Shown piece by piece: positions 10,877 through 21,180 of a DNA stretch of 64,000 nucleotides. The stretch lies in the NCBI RefSeq assembly GCF_017591425.1, contig NW_024464918.1, positions 22,906,001 through 22,970,000 on the forward strand. Reading direction: 5' to 3'. This DNA comes from Ochotona curzoniae (lineage: Eukaryota > Chordata > Mammalia > Lagomorpha > Ochotonidae). Numbering within the stretch: the stretch's first letter is position 1; each line of letters opens with the position of its first letter. Position numbers and translations under genes: made by a program. Under the pieces are notes generated by a model that did no database searches, had not been told where the DNA came from, and saw only the letters and a program-made list of their open reading frames with translations.

Positions 10877-11515
10877 TTATGATTTTTTAAGGAGCACTGT
10901 ATTTGAGAATCAGTGTTACAAAGATAGACAGATTTTTACATCCTTTTGTTCATTCCCCAGATGGCCACAATAGACTAGGGCTGGGACAGGATGAAGCCAG
11001 GAGCCAAGAGCTTTATCCAAGACTTCCATGTGGATGTCAGGGGACCACACATTTGGGCCATCTTCCACTGCTTTTACCAGCTCTTTCTTCTTTTTAAAGA
11101 TGTGTTTATTTTTTTTTATTATAAAGTCAGATATACAGAGAGGAGGAGAGACAGAGAGGAGGATCTTCTGTTCGATGATTTACTCCCCAAGTGTCATAAT
11201 GGCCAAAGCTGAACCCATCCGAAGCCAGGAGCCTCAAGCCTCCTCCAGGTCTCCCGTGAAGATAAAGGGTTCCAAGGACTTGGGCTGTCCTCGAATGCTT
11301 TCCTAGGCCACAAGCAGGGAGCTGGATGGGAAGTAGAACAGCTAGGACACGAACTGACATCCACATGGTGTCCCAGCATGTTCAACATGAGGATTTTAGC
11401 CACTAGGCTACTGCACAAGGCCCATTTATGAGCTCTTTAGCAAGGAGGTTGATCTGCAGTATAGTAATGAGTATGAAGCAGCTTCCAAATGGCTGCTTTA
11501 CCTGTTATGTCATAC
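10877..11515 (-). mobile_element. C-SINE, old copy split by a younger C-SINE
   Basis: The left part (10877-11086) has 'tcattccccagatggccaca', 'atgaagccaggagccaag' and 'gggccatcttccactgctttt'. The right part (11431 to about 11515) resumes with 'agctctttagcaaggaggttg' and 'gaagcagcttccaaatggctgc'. Between them lies the younger element at 11087-11430. The word agctcttt is present at both junctions (11079-11086, 11431-11438) and is the target-site duplication. Confidence 0.8.
11087..11430 (-). mobile_element. C-SINE, younger copy nested in an older C-SINE
   Basis: A reversed element with 'tttttttttattataaagtc', 'agatatacagagaggagg', 'tgaacccatccgaagccagg', 'gctgtcctcgaatgctttcc' and 'ccacaagcagggagctgg', ending near 'aaggcccatt'. 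The 8-bp duplicate agctcttt on both sides supports target-primed insertion into the older copy. Confidence 0.92.
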
Positions 11516-11524
11516 TGCTGACCT

Positions 11525-11528
<4 letters not shown>

Positions 11529-11586
<58 letters not shown>
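11529..11586 (+). repeat. (GT)n microsatellite, about 29 units, uninterrupted
   Basis: An unbroken GT run starts just after 'tgacctctag' and ends at 'gtgtagtcagg'. The length and purity predict high length polymorphism. ORFs of 110 aa (+) and 68 aa (-) that cross it (poly-CV / poly-TH) are artefacts of the repeat. Confidence 0.98.
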
Positions 11587-11588
<2 letters not shown>

Positions 11589-12059
11589 TCAGGCAGGCTG
11601 TTTTGTATGTCATGACCAAACCAAGTTTCCAGAAATATTCCATAGGCTGATCAGATTAGTCCCTAAGACATACACACACAGAGTAGATGGAACTGAGAGA
11701 ATTGACCTTGAAGAGATATCAGACAACAAAAGGTTTGGCAAATCATTGTGTGATAGATAAATGGACCAAGATATACCAGCCTGATAGACATAACTTTAAA
11801 GTTAAAATACCTTTAACTTTGTGATGATGAAACATTGTGAAATACCCACCATTTCTTTCCAGCAAAACCCACACCATACTACTAACCACCTTTTGAGTTA
11901 TATATGAGCCCCTTCAAAGGCCTAAAGCAGAGAAACATGTAGAAAGAAAATGATTGGGCATACCTGAGTCCTCCCATTGCAAGTAGCCCTCCCCTCGCCT
12001 TTTCCTTTTTTTCACCTTTATTTTTTTTTTTTGAGTTGTTTTGTTTTCTTTTGTGAGGG
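11587..12059. other. Unique DNA with a T-rich tract
   Basis: No gene recognised. A pyrimidine-rich stretch at 11990-12055 (cgccttttcctttttttcac then a T12 run) may be the eroded tail of the antisense C-SINE that follows. Confidence 0.5.
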
Positions 12060-12290
12060 AAGACTGGTCTCATCTTCTACTCCACTCTCAAATGCCCATA
12101 GCCCCACATAAAGCCAGGAACCAAGAATCGACCCAAGTCTCCCTTGTAGTTAGCAGCCACACAGCTATGTTAGCCATCACCCCCGCCTCCTGGGGTGTGC
12201 GTGAGAAGCTGCAATGAGGAGCTGGAGAAACCCAGCTCAAGCACACTGATGTATAAGACATCAGGCCAAAGGCCCGATCCACCTGCCTTT
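12060..12290 (-). mobile_element. C-SINE, old copy
   Basis: Reversed blocks 'actctcaaatgcccatagcc', 'ataaagccaggaaccaagaa', 'cccaagtctcccttgtag', 'cgcctcctggggtgtgcgtg' and 'atgaggagctggagaaaccc' match a diverged C-SINE whose middle has the 'gctgcctcccagggtgtgcattagcaggaagctgg' type sequence. Confidence 0.7.
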
Positions 12291-12382
12291 CTTCATGCTC
12301 CTCTGCTGGTTGAGATGATCTTAAATTCCAAATTAAGATCAGATAATGTGGCTATTTTGCAAGAATTCATTTTAGCATCCAC

Positions 12383-12408
12383 CCCCCCCACACACATACA
12401 CACACACT
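12383..12408 (+). repeat. C-rich / (CA)n low-complexity tract
   Basis: A C8 run is followed by a short imperfect CA run (cacacacatacacacacac). It is too short to be a strong microsatellite. Confidence 0.85.
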
Positions 12409-13309
12409 CCATATGCTATCCCACTTTCTTTTGCTCTTCAATGCTAAATGGAATATGAAAATCAATGATAATAAGTCTTCTATTCTTCTTAGCATGTCTG
12501 GGCTGAAGAAGAAGGAAAATGAGGGTGTGAGAATTCAGGAGCCTGGGATTTCACATGAGTAGCTTCATCTTTGGGAGAAATACTCAGACTAGTCCTGCCT
12601 CGCAGATCTCCATGCAGGTGTGCTTAAGGGTGAGGCCAGACATCAGTGTCTTTCTACATGCCTTCCCAGACACTATCATGTGCTCATCCTCCTCTACAAG
12701 CAGATCTCGGCCTTGCCAGCGTAATTAAACCCTCCCAGTGCTACTGCCCCAGTTTCTAGTCTGTGGGTAGGGAGAGCTGCCCTCACCCGTGCCAGCCCCC
12801 AGCATGCTTCCTCGTTAAATCATGCATATGCTAATGAGGTGTGAGAATCAGCCAAATAACAACTCTTTCTAATCACTTAAGGTCCCAAGAGCAAAGGGCT
12901 TTTCCCCCCTCCCCTGCTTCTTTCAGTTTTGGGGTGATGGTTATGATTTTCAAGCCAATCAGAAGCACAATTCTCCAGTGTTTCTCCTCTCCCGTTCCCT
13001 TCCATGAATGAGGGTAATTGGCATTTTCACTTCTACCTCAAGTGAGAAGAGGCTTCGGGAAAACCAGTGACCCACTGTGCCCTATTCATTTACATCTGGG
13101 GCTGGATAATCCCTACTTTTACATTCAGATACTGAGTAGTCCCTAAGGGCAATTAACTAGACAGCATTATTCCCTGCCCCCTGGAGGGCCGGTGTTTGAG
13201 TACACTCTCCTCAGAGATAGGGCATGTCAAGGCCCTTGTGTGGTGATTACATACTACTTCTGCATTTCTGTCAACTTCCTTGAGTATCTGCCAGGCCAAC
13301 CATCATCAC
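12409..13309. other. Unique DNA, no gene recognised
   Basis: No transposon was identified. It contains the POU-like motif at 12822-12835. C/T-rich segments near 12900-13010 separate AT-rich blocks. No exon was found. Confidence 0.55.
12822..12835. promoter_or_regulatory. Candidate POU-factor dimer site (MORE-like)
   Basis: The word atgcatatgctaat matches the first ten bases of the palindromic MORE element (ATGCATATGCAT) bound by POU-domain dimers, and also contains an octamer-like atgctaat. It lies in non-repeat DNA. A single motif match is weak evidence. Confidence 0.25.
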
Positions 13310-13720
13310 TGTAGGCCTCCAGTGTTCTCTGGCCCTCTGATCTGGCCCCAGACTGCCGCTATCAGCTACACCCTTCTCTATACCACTTGTTTTGGAACAT
13401 ATGGTTAGTCTACCAGAAGACTACTTACATACAGCTTTTCCTTCTTAGGAGGCGTTCTGCATACCACTTCTTATGGCTGGCCCTTTCTCATTCTTTATAG
13501 CTCAATTGTCACTCCCCAGAAAGGCCAACCTTACCACCTAGCCAATGTTGAATCCCATTTGTGATCATCTACCAACCCCTTTTAATTCCCATCCCACTCC
13601 TTAGATGTATTGTCTCTTTGCTTAATGACAGGTTAACTGGATTATCTTATCTGATAATCTTATCATCAGAGCCCAACACATGCCTGGTATCAGGTAAATG
13701 CTCACTCAGTGTTTTCATAT
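13310..13720 (+). mobile_element. L2 LINE 3' end
   Basis: In order: 'ttctctggccctctgatctggcccc', 'gctggccctttctcattctt', 'ctccccagaaaggccaacct', 'ttgtctctttgcttaatg' and a terminal 'cccaacacatgcctggtatc' with 'aggtaaatgctcactcagtg'. This is the L2 3'UTR order ending in the 'cagtgcctggcacatagtaggcgctcaat' segment. It is non-coding. Confidence 0.8.
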
Positions 13721-14282
13721 AAGTCAAAGGTGTTACGTGAGCACCTTTGAACAGTTGTCAGGTTGTCATGTAAGGTTGTATTTTGTTGGCTGGTTCCCAC
13801 TAGACGGTCTGTATCTCCAAGGAAGAGCCATTTTTGCATTCTTGCTTGCTTTTCGATGTTGAACAAGTTTGAGAGTTGCAATGTTTACTCAGACTGCATT
13901 ACATGACTCCAAGGTGATGGATGACAGTTTTTTATTGAAAGTTTATGGGAATCCTAGAGAGAGGGTTGTGTCCCATATCACACATGTTTTCTCTTCCATG
14001 GCTTACATATGTACCTCTAGGCATCAATGGCTTCTCCCTCCCCCCACCAACTTTGTATCCACACATGCCATGCACTCAGAGATTTATTTCCTCTCCTTTG
14101 TGGAGACAATTTCAGCAGTTGCCCTCAGATTGCATCCTACTCAGCAAAACAAAAGCCTCGCAGTGATCTCAACAGCAGCCACCTTTTCTTCTTCAGGGAC
14201 ATTGCTCAGGGACTTGAGTTCATTCCAACATATTTGAATGAATAAATCACTGCACTAGATGTTATCTTGGTCCCAACTGATC
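13721..14282. other. Unique DNA, no gene recognised
   Basis: A 122-codon plus-strand ORF at 13869-14237 overlaps two other plus-frame ORFs of similar size, which argues against any one being real. No known domain is visible. Confidence 0.55.
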
Positions 14283-14370
14283 TGAGCCTATCTTTCATTT
14301 TATTCATGTATTCAACAAATATTTATTAATGTTTGTGCCAGGTGCTGGGGACACAACAGTGAGCGAGATT
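14283..14370 (-). mobile_element. L2 LINE 3'-end fragment
   Basis: The plus strand reads 'tattcaacaaatatttatta', then 'gtgccaggtgctggggacac' and 'aacagtgagcgag'. This is the reverse complement of the L2 terminus ('ttcactgctgtatccccagcgcc..caataaatatttgttgaatga'). Confidence 0.8.
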
Positions 14371-15059
14371 AATTTGCTCAGGTTAAGGTTTCTGGGATGA
14401 AACTGGGAGGAAGGGGGATGCAACAGAATTTTGTGTGAGTCAAAACTCCTAAGCTTAGAGCCATCTTCTGTTGCAGAGGACCCAGCTGTGAGCCAAAGCA
14501 CTGTACTTTAAAACTGCCCTTCACCATTGACATTAAAGTGCTTCTCCAAATTACCTAACACTGAGATTTTTGTGGCTTGCCCTACCCAACCTCTTTAACC
14601 ACCAGGGTTATGCTAAGCAGAAAAATGTTGACAAATGTGGCATTTACCATCTGTAAACTTGGGCAGAAAAGATTGTAACCAAATTAGACCTTTCAGAATC
14701 TAGGAGAGACTTTTTTTTTTTCTTCCAAGGCACAAGCTGTAGCAAGTCACACAGGAAGCCCTGCACGTAGCTGTACATAAGAAAACTGGAGACAGCTTCA
14801 GAATCAACACAGCAGCCTGGGGGACGGGAGGGTTATTGCTGAAGATCTGGCCTCTTGATTCTTTACCCAGTGAATGTAGAGTGAAAGAGACCTAAAAGCT
14901 AAAATTGTCTTATTTTCTGGAAACAGCACAATGTTATCATATCTGTCAGAGAAAGCTACAGGCCTTGGAAATAAGTGGCCCACAGGCTGAGTTCTGCATA
15001 CAGGTGAATTTCTTTTAGCCACTGTAGAAATGACCCTCAGTGTTTAAGTATTTATTTCT
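14371..15059. other. Unique DNA, no gene recognised
   Basis: Nothing beyond a T-run at 14711-14720 was seen. No transposon or exon was recognised. Confidence 0.55.
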
Positions 15060-15067
15060 TTAAATTT

Positions 15068-15366
15068 TACTATTTTTTTTAAGATCTATTTGTTTATTTG
15101 ACTTGGAAGATTTCTTGCTCTATCTGCTGAATCACTCTGTAGAGAACCGCAAGGTCAGGACTGGGCCAGGCCAAAACCAGGAAGCAGGAGCTTCTTCTGG
15201 ATCTCTCACACAGGTGGCAAGGGTCCAAACACACTGACCATCTTGTGTTGCTTTTACCAAGCACATTAGCAGGTAGTCTGGTGGCAATGAAGCAGCTGAG
15301 ACACATACTGGGACCCAAATGGGATACTGCCATTGCAGGTATTGGCTTTAACCTGCTAAGCCATAG
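15068..15366 (-). mobile_element. C-SINE, old copy
   Basis: Reversed blocks: 'ttaagatctatttgtttatttg', 'gactgggccaggccaaaacc', 'ggaagcaggagcttcttctg', 'agcacattagcaggtagtctgg', 'gacccaaatgggatactgcc' and 'taacctgctaagccatag'. Confidence 0.85.
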
Positions 15367-15372
15367 TTATAG

Positions 15373-15445
15373 TTAAAGATATATTCCACTGGTTTACTTC
15401 CCAGATGGCCTCAGAGACCAATGCTGGGCCAGTTTGGAGCAAAGT
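15373..15445 (-). mobile_element. C-SINE fragment
   Basis: The segment 'ccactggtttacttcccagatggcc' followed by 'ccaatgctgggccagtttgg' repeats the same C-SINE portion (tail-proximal third) just beyond the preceding copy. It is either a second truncated insertion or a piece of an element split by the first. Confidence 0.65.
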
Positions 15446-15506
15446 GATACTGTGTATATAACCCCTGATTTTAGGCTTTCTTTTGGATGTGGGGAGAATT
15501 TTAGGA

Positions 15507-15735
15507 GTGGGACAAGCCTAAAGTTATAATCCCAGCTCTACTAGTAAATAGCCCAGTGGCCTTGACAAGCCCTTAATTTCCCTATGCTTGTGTTTCTTCA
15601 TCTGCAAACCAAGAACTTGCTATGGAAACCACTCCAGAGTTACAAAGGATGAGCAAGATAAACCACATGAAATGATGTGCATCTGTTGGTAATTATAAGT
15701 ATAAAGCAAATGGCAAGTAACAGTGGTGGATCTAT
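15507..15735 (+). mobile_element. MIR SINE
   Basis: The core blocks 'tcccagctctactagtaaat', 'ggccttgacaagcccttaat', 'gtttcttcatctgcaaacc' and a '..tggcaagtaacagtgg' end follow the MIR order. It is strongly diverged. Confidence 0.75.
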
Positions 15736-16054
15736 ATTAAGAGCGAGCTTACCATTTACACCATATCTAAGTGCATCCTTGATGTTTTCCTCTATTGATT
15801 TTTTTCTGGTTTTCTTTAAAAAAAAAAAGTGACTTTACCTGAGTGTGGAATGGTGCCAAGCAAGAGGTCTGAAATCCTTCCTTGGACATTCGAATTCTTC
15901 AAATATTCAGATGTTGTGTTCCTATGGAGTAAACTGGCAGGGGATCAAGTGCACAAATGTGAGTAGTTGGCATCCAACAGCCAGGTGTCCACAGTTTGTT
16001 CTTCAAGGATGTAGCTTAGTGGACAATTTGGTTCTGCTTCTCTGTGCAATCTGC

Positions 16055-16270
16055 TGAGGAATCTGGGCAGTGGTTAACAGCAAAGATTTAGGCTTAGACC
16101 TGGTTGACATACCCAGACTATGGTTACTGTCTTTGTGATGTTGAAGTAGATTTACTTTGTGTCTCTTAGTTTCCTCACTTGTAACGTGGAAGTAAGAAGG
16201 AAGCTAACATGCTTCAGAGCAAATAAGGGCTCAAGTGAATGTTAACTGCCTGCATGATATCACCATCAGC
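16055..16270 (+). mobile_element. MIR SINE
   Basis: 'cagtggttaacagcaaagat' (head), 'ggcttagacctggttgac', 'cttagtttcctcacttgtaac' with 'gtggaagtaag', and 'aataagggctcaagtgaatg' reproduce the MIR head, core and tail. Confidence 0.8.
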
Positions 16271-19200
16271 ATTAACTGTTGCAGAAGTGACAGATGAAAG
16301 GAAGGTGACTGTCTTTGGCACTTACTGTATCTTTAATAGGTCATGGGTATTTCTTTTTCATGTGATCCAACTGATATGTGTACTGCCTTAATCATTTTAG
16401 AATGAAGTGAGATATGCATGAATGAGCAGATGAATGAATGAGATACCAACAATGAACTCCTGTGATCTAGAAGGCATAGTAGACAAGGAAAGACAAATAA
16501 TTGGGCCAGCAATTGAAGAAGGACATCTGACCAGAGGGAATGCCAACAGTAAAAAAGATAGTGATTCTCTTTTATGTTACATATTCAACAGATACTTGAG
16601 ACTCTATTTTGGGGAAGCCCCTAGAACAAGGCCAAAATAGCTAGAGCATAGGATGTAGAGAGTAATATACCAAAGGGAATGATGGAGAATGTCATACTTA
16701 GAGTTTGGTGGTTACTATGGTAAAGAGTGGGAGTCTCTTTTGCAATTGGACAATCTGTCTTTTAACTTTGAACTGCTATGTGCCACCACATCTGTTCCTG
16801 GCAGAAACTACCCAATGGATGTTGGTTCCAAATTTTAGCAATATAGGGAATATTGTTTTTAACCTATACTTCTTCCATGTAAGCATTGTTTTCTGTAATT
16901 CAAAACACAAAATATCCCACAGTGAATGCATAGATTGATACATCCAACAGATATCTACACAATTCACAAGATTTTTAAGGTGTGGATGTCGGAGTTGATT
17001 AAACCTTTTTGTTTGTTTCCCTACCAGTTTGGGCACATTATAGGTCTGAAATAAATTGTTCTATGTTAAAGGAACAGGTGTTTTACTGTACTGAAAGAAA
17101 ATCTACATAGTATATCATTCCTTATAAATTGATGTTTCTAAAACTGATTAAACTATTCTATTTTGGATTACTTAACCAAAAAAAAAAAAAAACTACCTAA
17201 TTTAGTTCCTAGACTTGACTATTCTAAGCAAAATGAAACTTTATCCCCAGGAGTCAGAAAAGAACTTTACCTTTAACCCTAGCTTCATCCATAATGCGTG
17301 TTATTAATCCAGAAAATTATCTCTTCCAGCATCAGATTGAACAGAAGGGAGGGGCACACACCTACATTATGTAGAGCCTATAATGTTGCCAGCATCTGAA
17401 AATCTTCATTTCAGCCTAACTAATTACGCAGTGCAACCTGAACCATAAATCCAACCTGGAGAAGGGGCTATGTCTAAGTGTGCGTCTGTAATGTTTATGA
17501 GTGATAAGGTCATTGCAGAAAACAGCAAGGAACATAGTTGTAATAGACCGTTGGCCTCTAAGGAAATTATTAATTAAATCTTATCTTCTCCCCGGCATGC
17601 TTCAGTGGCATCACTATGAGTTTTTAGAGCTGGGGAAATGACACCTTGGTAATCACAGGCCTTATCTTCCAGCTCGCAGTCATTTAATATGCTCCTTTGT
17701 CTGACACCAGTCATGAACTGCAGTGTATGGGTGTCAAGGTTTCTGCAAATGCCAGTCGTGTGCCTCACTGTACAGCAGACCCAGGGTTCAGATCTCAGGA
17801 TAGGGAATGCAAGAGTCAACTGCTCGCAGAGTAATCCATTTCCTGGGAATGAGATGTGGACACAATAGACTTGCCAACATCTAGTCCTTCCCCGGTGTGA
17901 CCTTCAAAACACCTAGAATCACTCTGTAAAGACCAGGGTGAAAAGATTCAAGCATCTCCATGTTGACACTTCTAGACAGAGTGCTATTCTTGAGCCTTTG
18001 CCTCAAGGTACAGGCTTGACTAGGGAGATCAGAGCAGAAATATCATTTCCAGCTACCTTCTTTGAAGGATTTTCCAGATGGATTGGCTCAGCCCACGAAT
18101 CAAATGGCATTTTTGTTGTTGTTCCTAACTGCTTGCTGTGTCAGCCAGCTGTGTTCATTCTGCCCCACACTCGATCCCCCATATTAAATGTTTTCTGATC
18201 AGCTGGCAGCTGCTCTGAAGACCCACCAAGCAGATTGGAGTCCAACCCTGTGCCTGCATAGATGGCTGGCCCTTCCCCACTAATGGGGATTTAAACATCT
18301 TCATTCCAGGCAAGACAGCAGGTAGACAATGTAAGCCACAGCTGTGTTTGATTAGATTCCAACTTTTCCAAATTGTGACTTAAACATGCCTTCTGTGTCC
18401 CAGTCATGTGTTTCAATGACTGTACCATTCGCCCCTTCTTTATGAGTTTGAGTTCCCAACCTGTCTTCTCCCTTCCAGGGGGATGTTGATGGAGTGGCTA
18501 AGATGGAGGGGGCTATGAGCCACCAGTAAAACTGAGAATGATTAAGGTGCAAGCAGTGTTTGGGAGGGAAAAAAAACAAGAAGTGAAAACATTGACAATA
18601 GCTCTGACAAATTTTAGTCAAATTGCCTCTTAGAAGCTTGTGTGCTTCCGCCTGGCAGCGTAAATGGAAATCACTTTTCTGTCTTGATTATGGCCTCCAT
18701 AATCTCAAGTACAGCCCCAATATTCTCCTTGGTAACATTAGTGGAAGCAATTAGGAATAGGAGAATTTTATTTTCCATATAATAATTTCACAGAAAAATA
18801 GAGCAGTCTAAAAAGAGAGTAGTTGAAGGTTATCTAGTAAGTTCTATGGAAATTTTGAGTAGGCTACTGATAGCCAAGAGCGTTTTGTGGAGTGCTGTTG
18901 CCAGATGCAGATGGTTCATGGTCATCAGGAATGCTGGAACCAAAGGTTTGCCATTGCCTAGAAGGAGAGTTCAGCTTTGACAAGTTTTGGGTTGTGTGGA
19001 CCTTTTGGAGGAGCTTTGCCTTTTACAACTGTAGAACACTTTGTGACCTAATATTGTCCAGCATCCTGTCATTTCTGTCAGTTTCTTCCAAGAGGCCCTT
19101 TTGGGTGCTTATCCAGGCTTTCACAAGCATCTTAATGTTGAAAAACTTACTTCCTCGTAACAGTGCATTAATTTCTTTATGGATTTTATTAATAGTGAGG

Positions 19201-19344
19201 TAGTCTCATGCAGGCAATCTACTCAGCTAAATTTTAGCTATATTAGCAAAATTGAAATTCCCATGTGAAAAGACCATTTTTTTCTTAATTGTTCGTGGCT
19301 TTGTAAGTATGAAAACATGATGCTATTTTAAGTGTCAACTATGA
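16271..19344. other. Repeat-poor stretch, no gene recognised
   Basis: About 3 kb in which I can name almost no transposon (an L2-like antisense trace may occur at 16430-16700). A15 occurs at 17179-17193. AT-rich, possibly conserved blocks occur at 17280-17580. ORFs up to 103 codons (18892-19203, +) show no family features. The scarcity of repeats is notable given the density on both sides. Confidence 0.5.
17280..17580. promoter_or_regulatory. Candidate non-coding regulatory block (speculative)
   Basis: The block includes gttattaatccagaaaatta, the near-perfect inverted word ctacattatgtag (17362-17374), ctaactaattacgcagtgc and aaattattaattaaatc. It lies in the repeat-poor interval. The motif content is suggestive only. 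Confidence 0.2.
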
Positions 19345-20290
19345 TTTTAAGCTTTACCTATAGATTTTTTGTTGTTGTGACAAAATACACTCAAATAATA
19401 TAAAACTTTCTACCACCTACAACTCAGTAGCATTAACTACACTCACAGTATTCTGTGATTCTTGCCACCAAGCACAAGTATCGTCAGCACCCCAATTAGA
19501 TGCCATATTCATGATACTGTAACTTCATTTCTCCTTCTCCTCACTTCCTAATCTGATATTTTATCTGTGAATTTGACTAGCCTAGGTATTTTATAAAATA
19601 TCAGACGATGATAGACCTTTGTTTCTCATGTAAAATGTGTGTCTTAAGATTGCTACCTCACATTTTTTGTTCTGTAAATCTAAAACTCTTATTAAAATGT
19701 TTTCTTAAAAGAATGTTGTCAACATTCTCTCACGATGTAGCATGTGCCAGAACTTGGTCCTTTTTATGCCTGTATTTCATTGTACGTACAAGAGTATCCA
19801 TGAAGCTCAGGGAGAAAAGGCATTACATTTGTTTTTATTTTTGAAACCCATCACAGGTTTTTCATAATGCATCTTTCCCGCAAACTTCTTGAAAATTAGT
19901 TGTATGTGTAGATTTTTGGCAACCAAATCTTTTGACTATTGTGAATAATGCTTCATAAACACTAGTGTACAGGCGTCTATTTCAGAATTTGACTTACATT
20001 TCCTTAGGGTGTCTGTCAGTGGCAGAAGCACTGCTAATCCTGTTTAACTTCATGAGAACTCACGGAGTTGTTTTCTGCAGAGGCTTCAGCACTTGGTGTT
20101 CCCATCAGCAATATAGGAGGATTTCACTTTCTTCACCTCCCTGTCCACACTGACTATCCTTTCTTTCTGTTAAGCCATTCTCATAAGTGTGGTGGAGCAT
20201 CTCATTGTTTCTATCCACATTCTCCTAGGTATTAATGTTGTTGAGCATCTTTGCGTATGCACATTGACCAGTTGTTTCTCCTCTGCAGTG
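19345..20290 (-). mobile_element. L1 LINE 3' region, ancient, antisense, with an inserted or deleted middle
   Basis: Reverse L1 words occur in order: 'gttgttgtgacaaaatacac', 'aactcagtagcattaactac', 'tgaatttgactagcctagg', 'gatgtagcatgtgccagaac', 'tgactattgtgaataatgc', 'gttcccatcagcaatatagg', 'gccattctcataagtgtgg' and 'ttgttgagcatctttgcgta'. The section 19785-19900 does not fit and is either an insertion or badly eroded. The next feature continues the element. Confidence 0.85.
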
Positions 20291-20404
20291 CTTTCCTCTG
20301 AAAGTGTCAGACCTGGTGAAATGCTTCCTCTGTATAACTTGATGATGACATTTCTCCTGTATTAATGTGTAGTAGATGACACTGATTGATTTTCATAGAT
20401 TGAA

Positions 20405-20920
20405 CTAACCTTGTGATCTTAGGACAGATCCCAATTGCTTATGGTGTGTAATCCTTGCCATATGCTGCTGAATTTGATTTCCTAGCAAGAATTGTTGCAT
20501 CAGTTTCCAAAAGGATCTGTAATTTTCATGGGCTGTCTGTGGCTTCCTGGTGTAAGGAAATGTCCCCTTTTGGAACGGTTTGAGAAACATTGGCATTAAT
20601 TTTAAAATTTAGTAGAATTTACCAATGAAATCTATTTCCAGACTTTTCTTTGAGAGATTTTTAAATCATACAACTGATTTAATCTTATTTTATAGATTTA
20701 TTCAGCTTTTGTATTTCTCTTTTAGAGTACTTGACTATTTACTTTTTCCTAGAAATTGGCCCAGTTTATCTAGGTTACCTAACTTGTTAGCCACACACTT
20801 GTTCGTAATACTGTTTTTTGACCTCCTTTTCTGTTTCAAAGTTGATAGTGATGTTAGTATGCTCACTTTCCTATCTGACATTGTTAATGAGTTTTTCCTT
20901 GCTCTTCACTAAATTCTAAA
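20405..20920 (-). pseudogene. L1 ORF2 reverse-transcriptase fossil
   Basis: Minus-strand translation at 20405-20596 includes NQIQQHMARITHHKQLGS, clearly related to the conserved L1 ORF2 segment around 'NRIQQ..IIHHDQVGF' that precedes the catalytic domain of the reverse transcriptase. Upstream sense sequence (20597-20920, read on minus) corresponds to the preceding ORF2 section. Frames are broken. It belongs to the L1 at 19345-20290, with the intervening catalytic region deleted, and has no activity. Confidence 0.85.
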
Positions 20921-20961
20921 TTCAAGAGCTTTTCTGGTATTTAGCCAGTTTCATTCTACTT

Positions 20962-21040
20962 TGGTTTTTTTTTTTTTTTTTGCTCCAGTTTGATGAACAC
21001 ATGCCCCTGATAATAATGATAATAATAGTAATAATGTCTA
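20962..21040 (+). repeat. T-run and (AAT)n-like low-complexity tract
   Basis: A T-rich run (about 17 T) is followed after 40 bases by an imperfect ataataatgataataatag array. The A/T-run could be the eroded tail of a retroelement I cannot name. Confidence 0.7.
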
Positions 21041-21180
21041 CCACTTAGTAGATGCTTTCCATGGGCCAGGTCCTGAGTGTGAAATAGCCTACATATATCA
21101 TTTCACTTAACTATTCAAAGCCCCATTTGATCCTATCAATTTTCACAAAAAGGAACAAAAGCAGTTAAGTTAGTTCCCTT
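21035..21180 (-). mobile_element. MIR SINE, 3' part
   Basis: On the plus strand, 'gtctaccacttagtagatgc', 'catgggccaggtcctgagtg' and 'atatcatttcacttaactatt' with 'caattttcac' is the reverse MIR tail and core. Confidence 0.7.

Noticed and set aside
11428..11760. 110-codon ORF with a Cys-Val run
   Set aside because: It is the translated (GT)n microsatellite.
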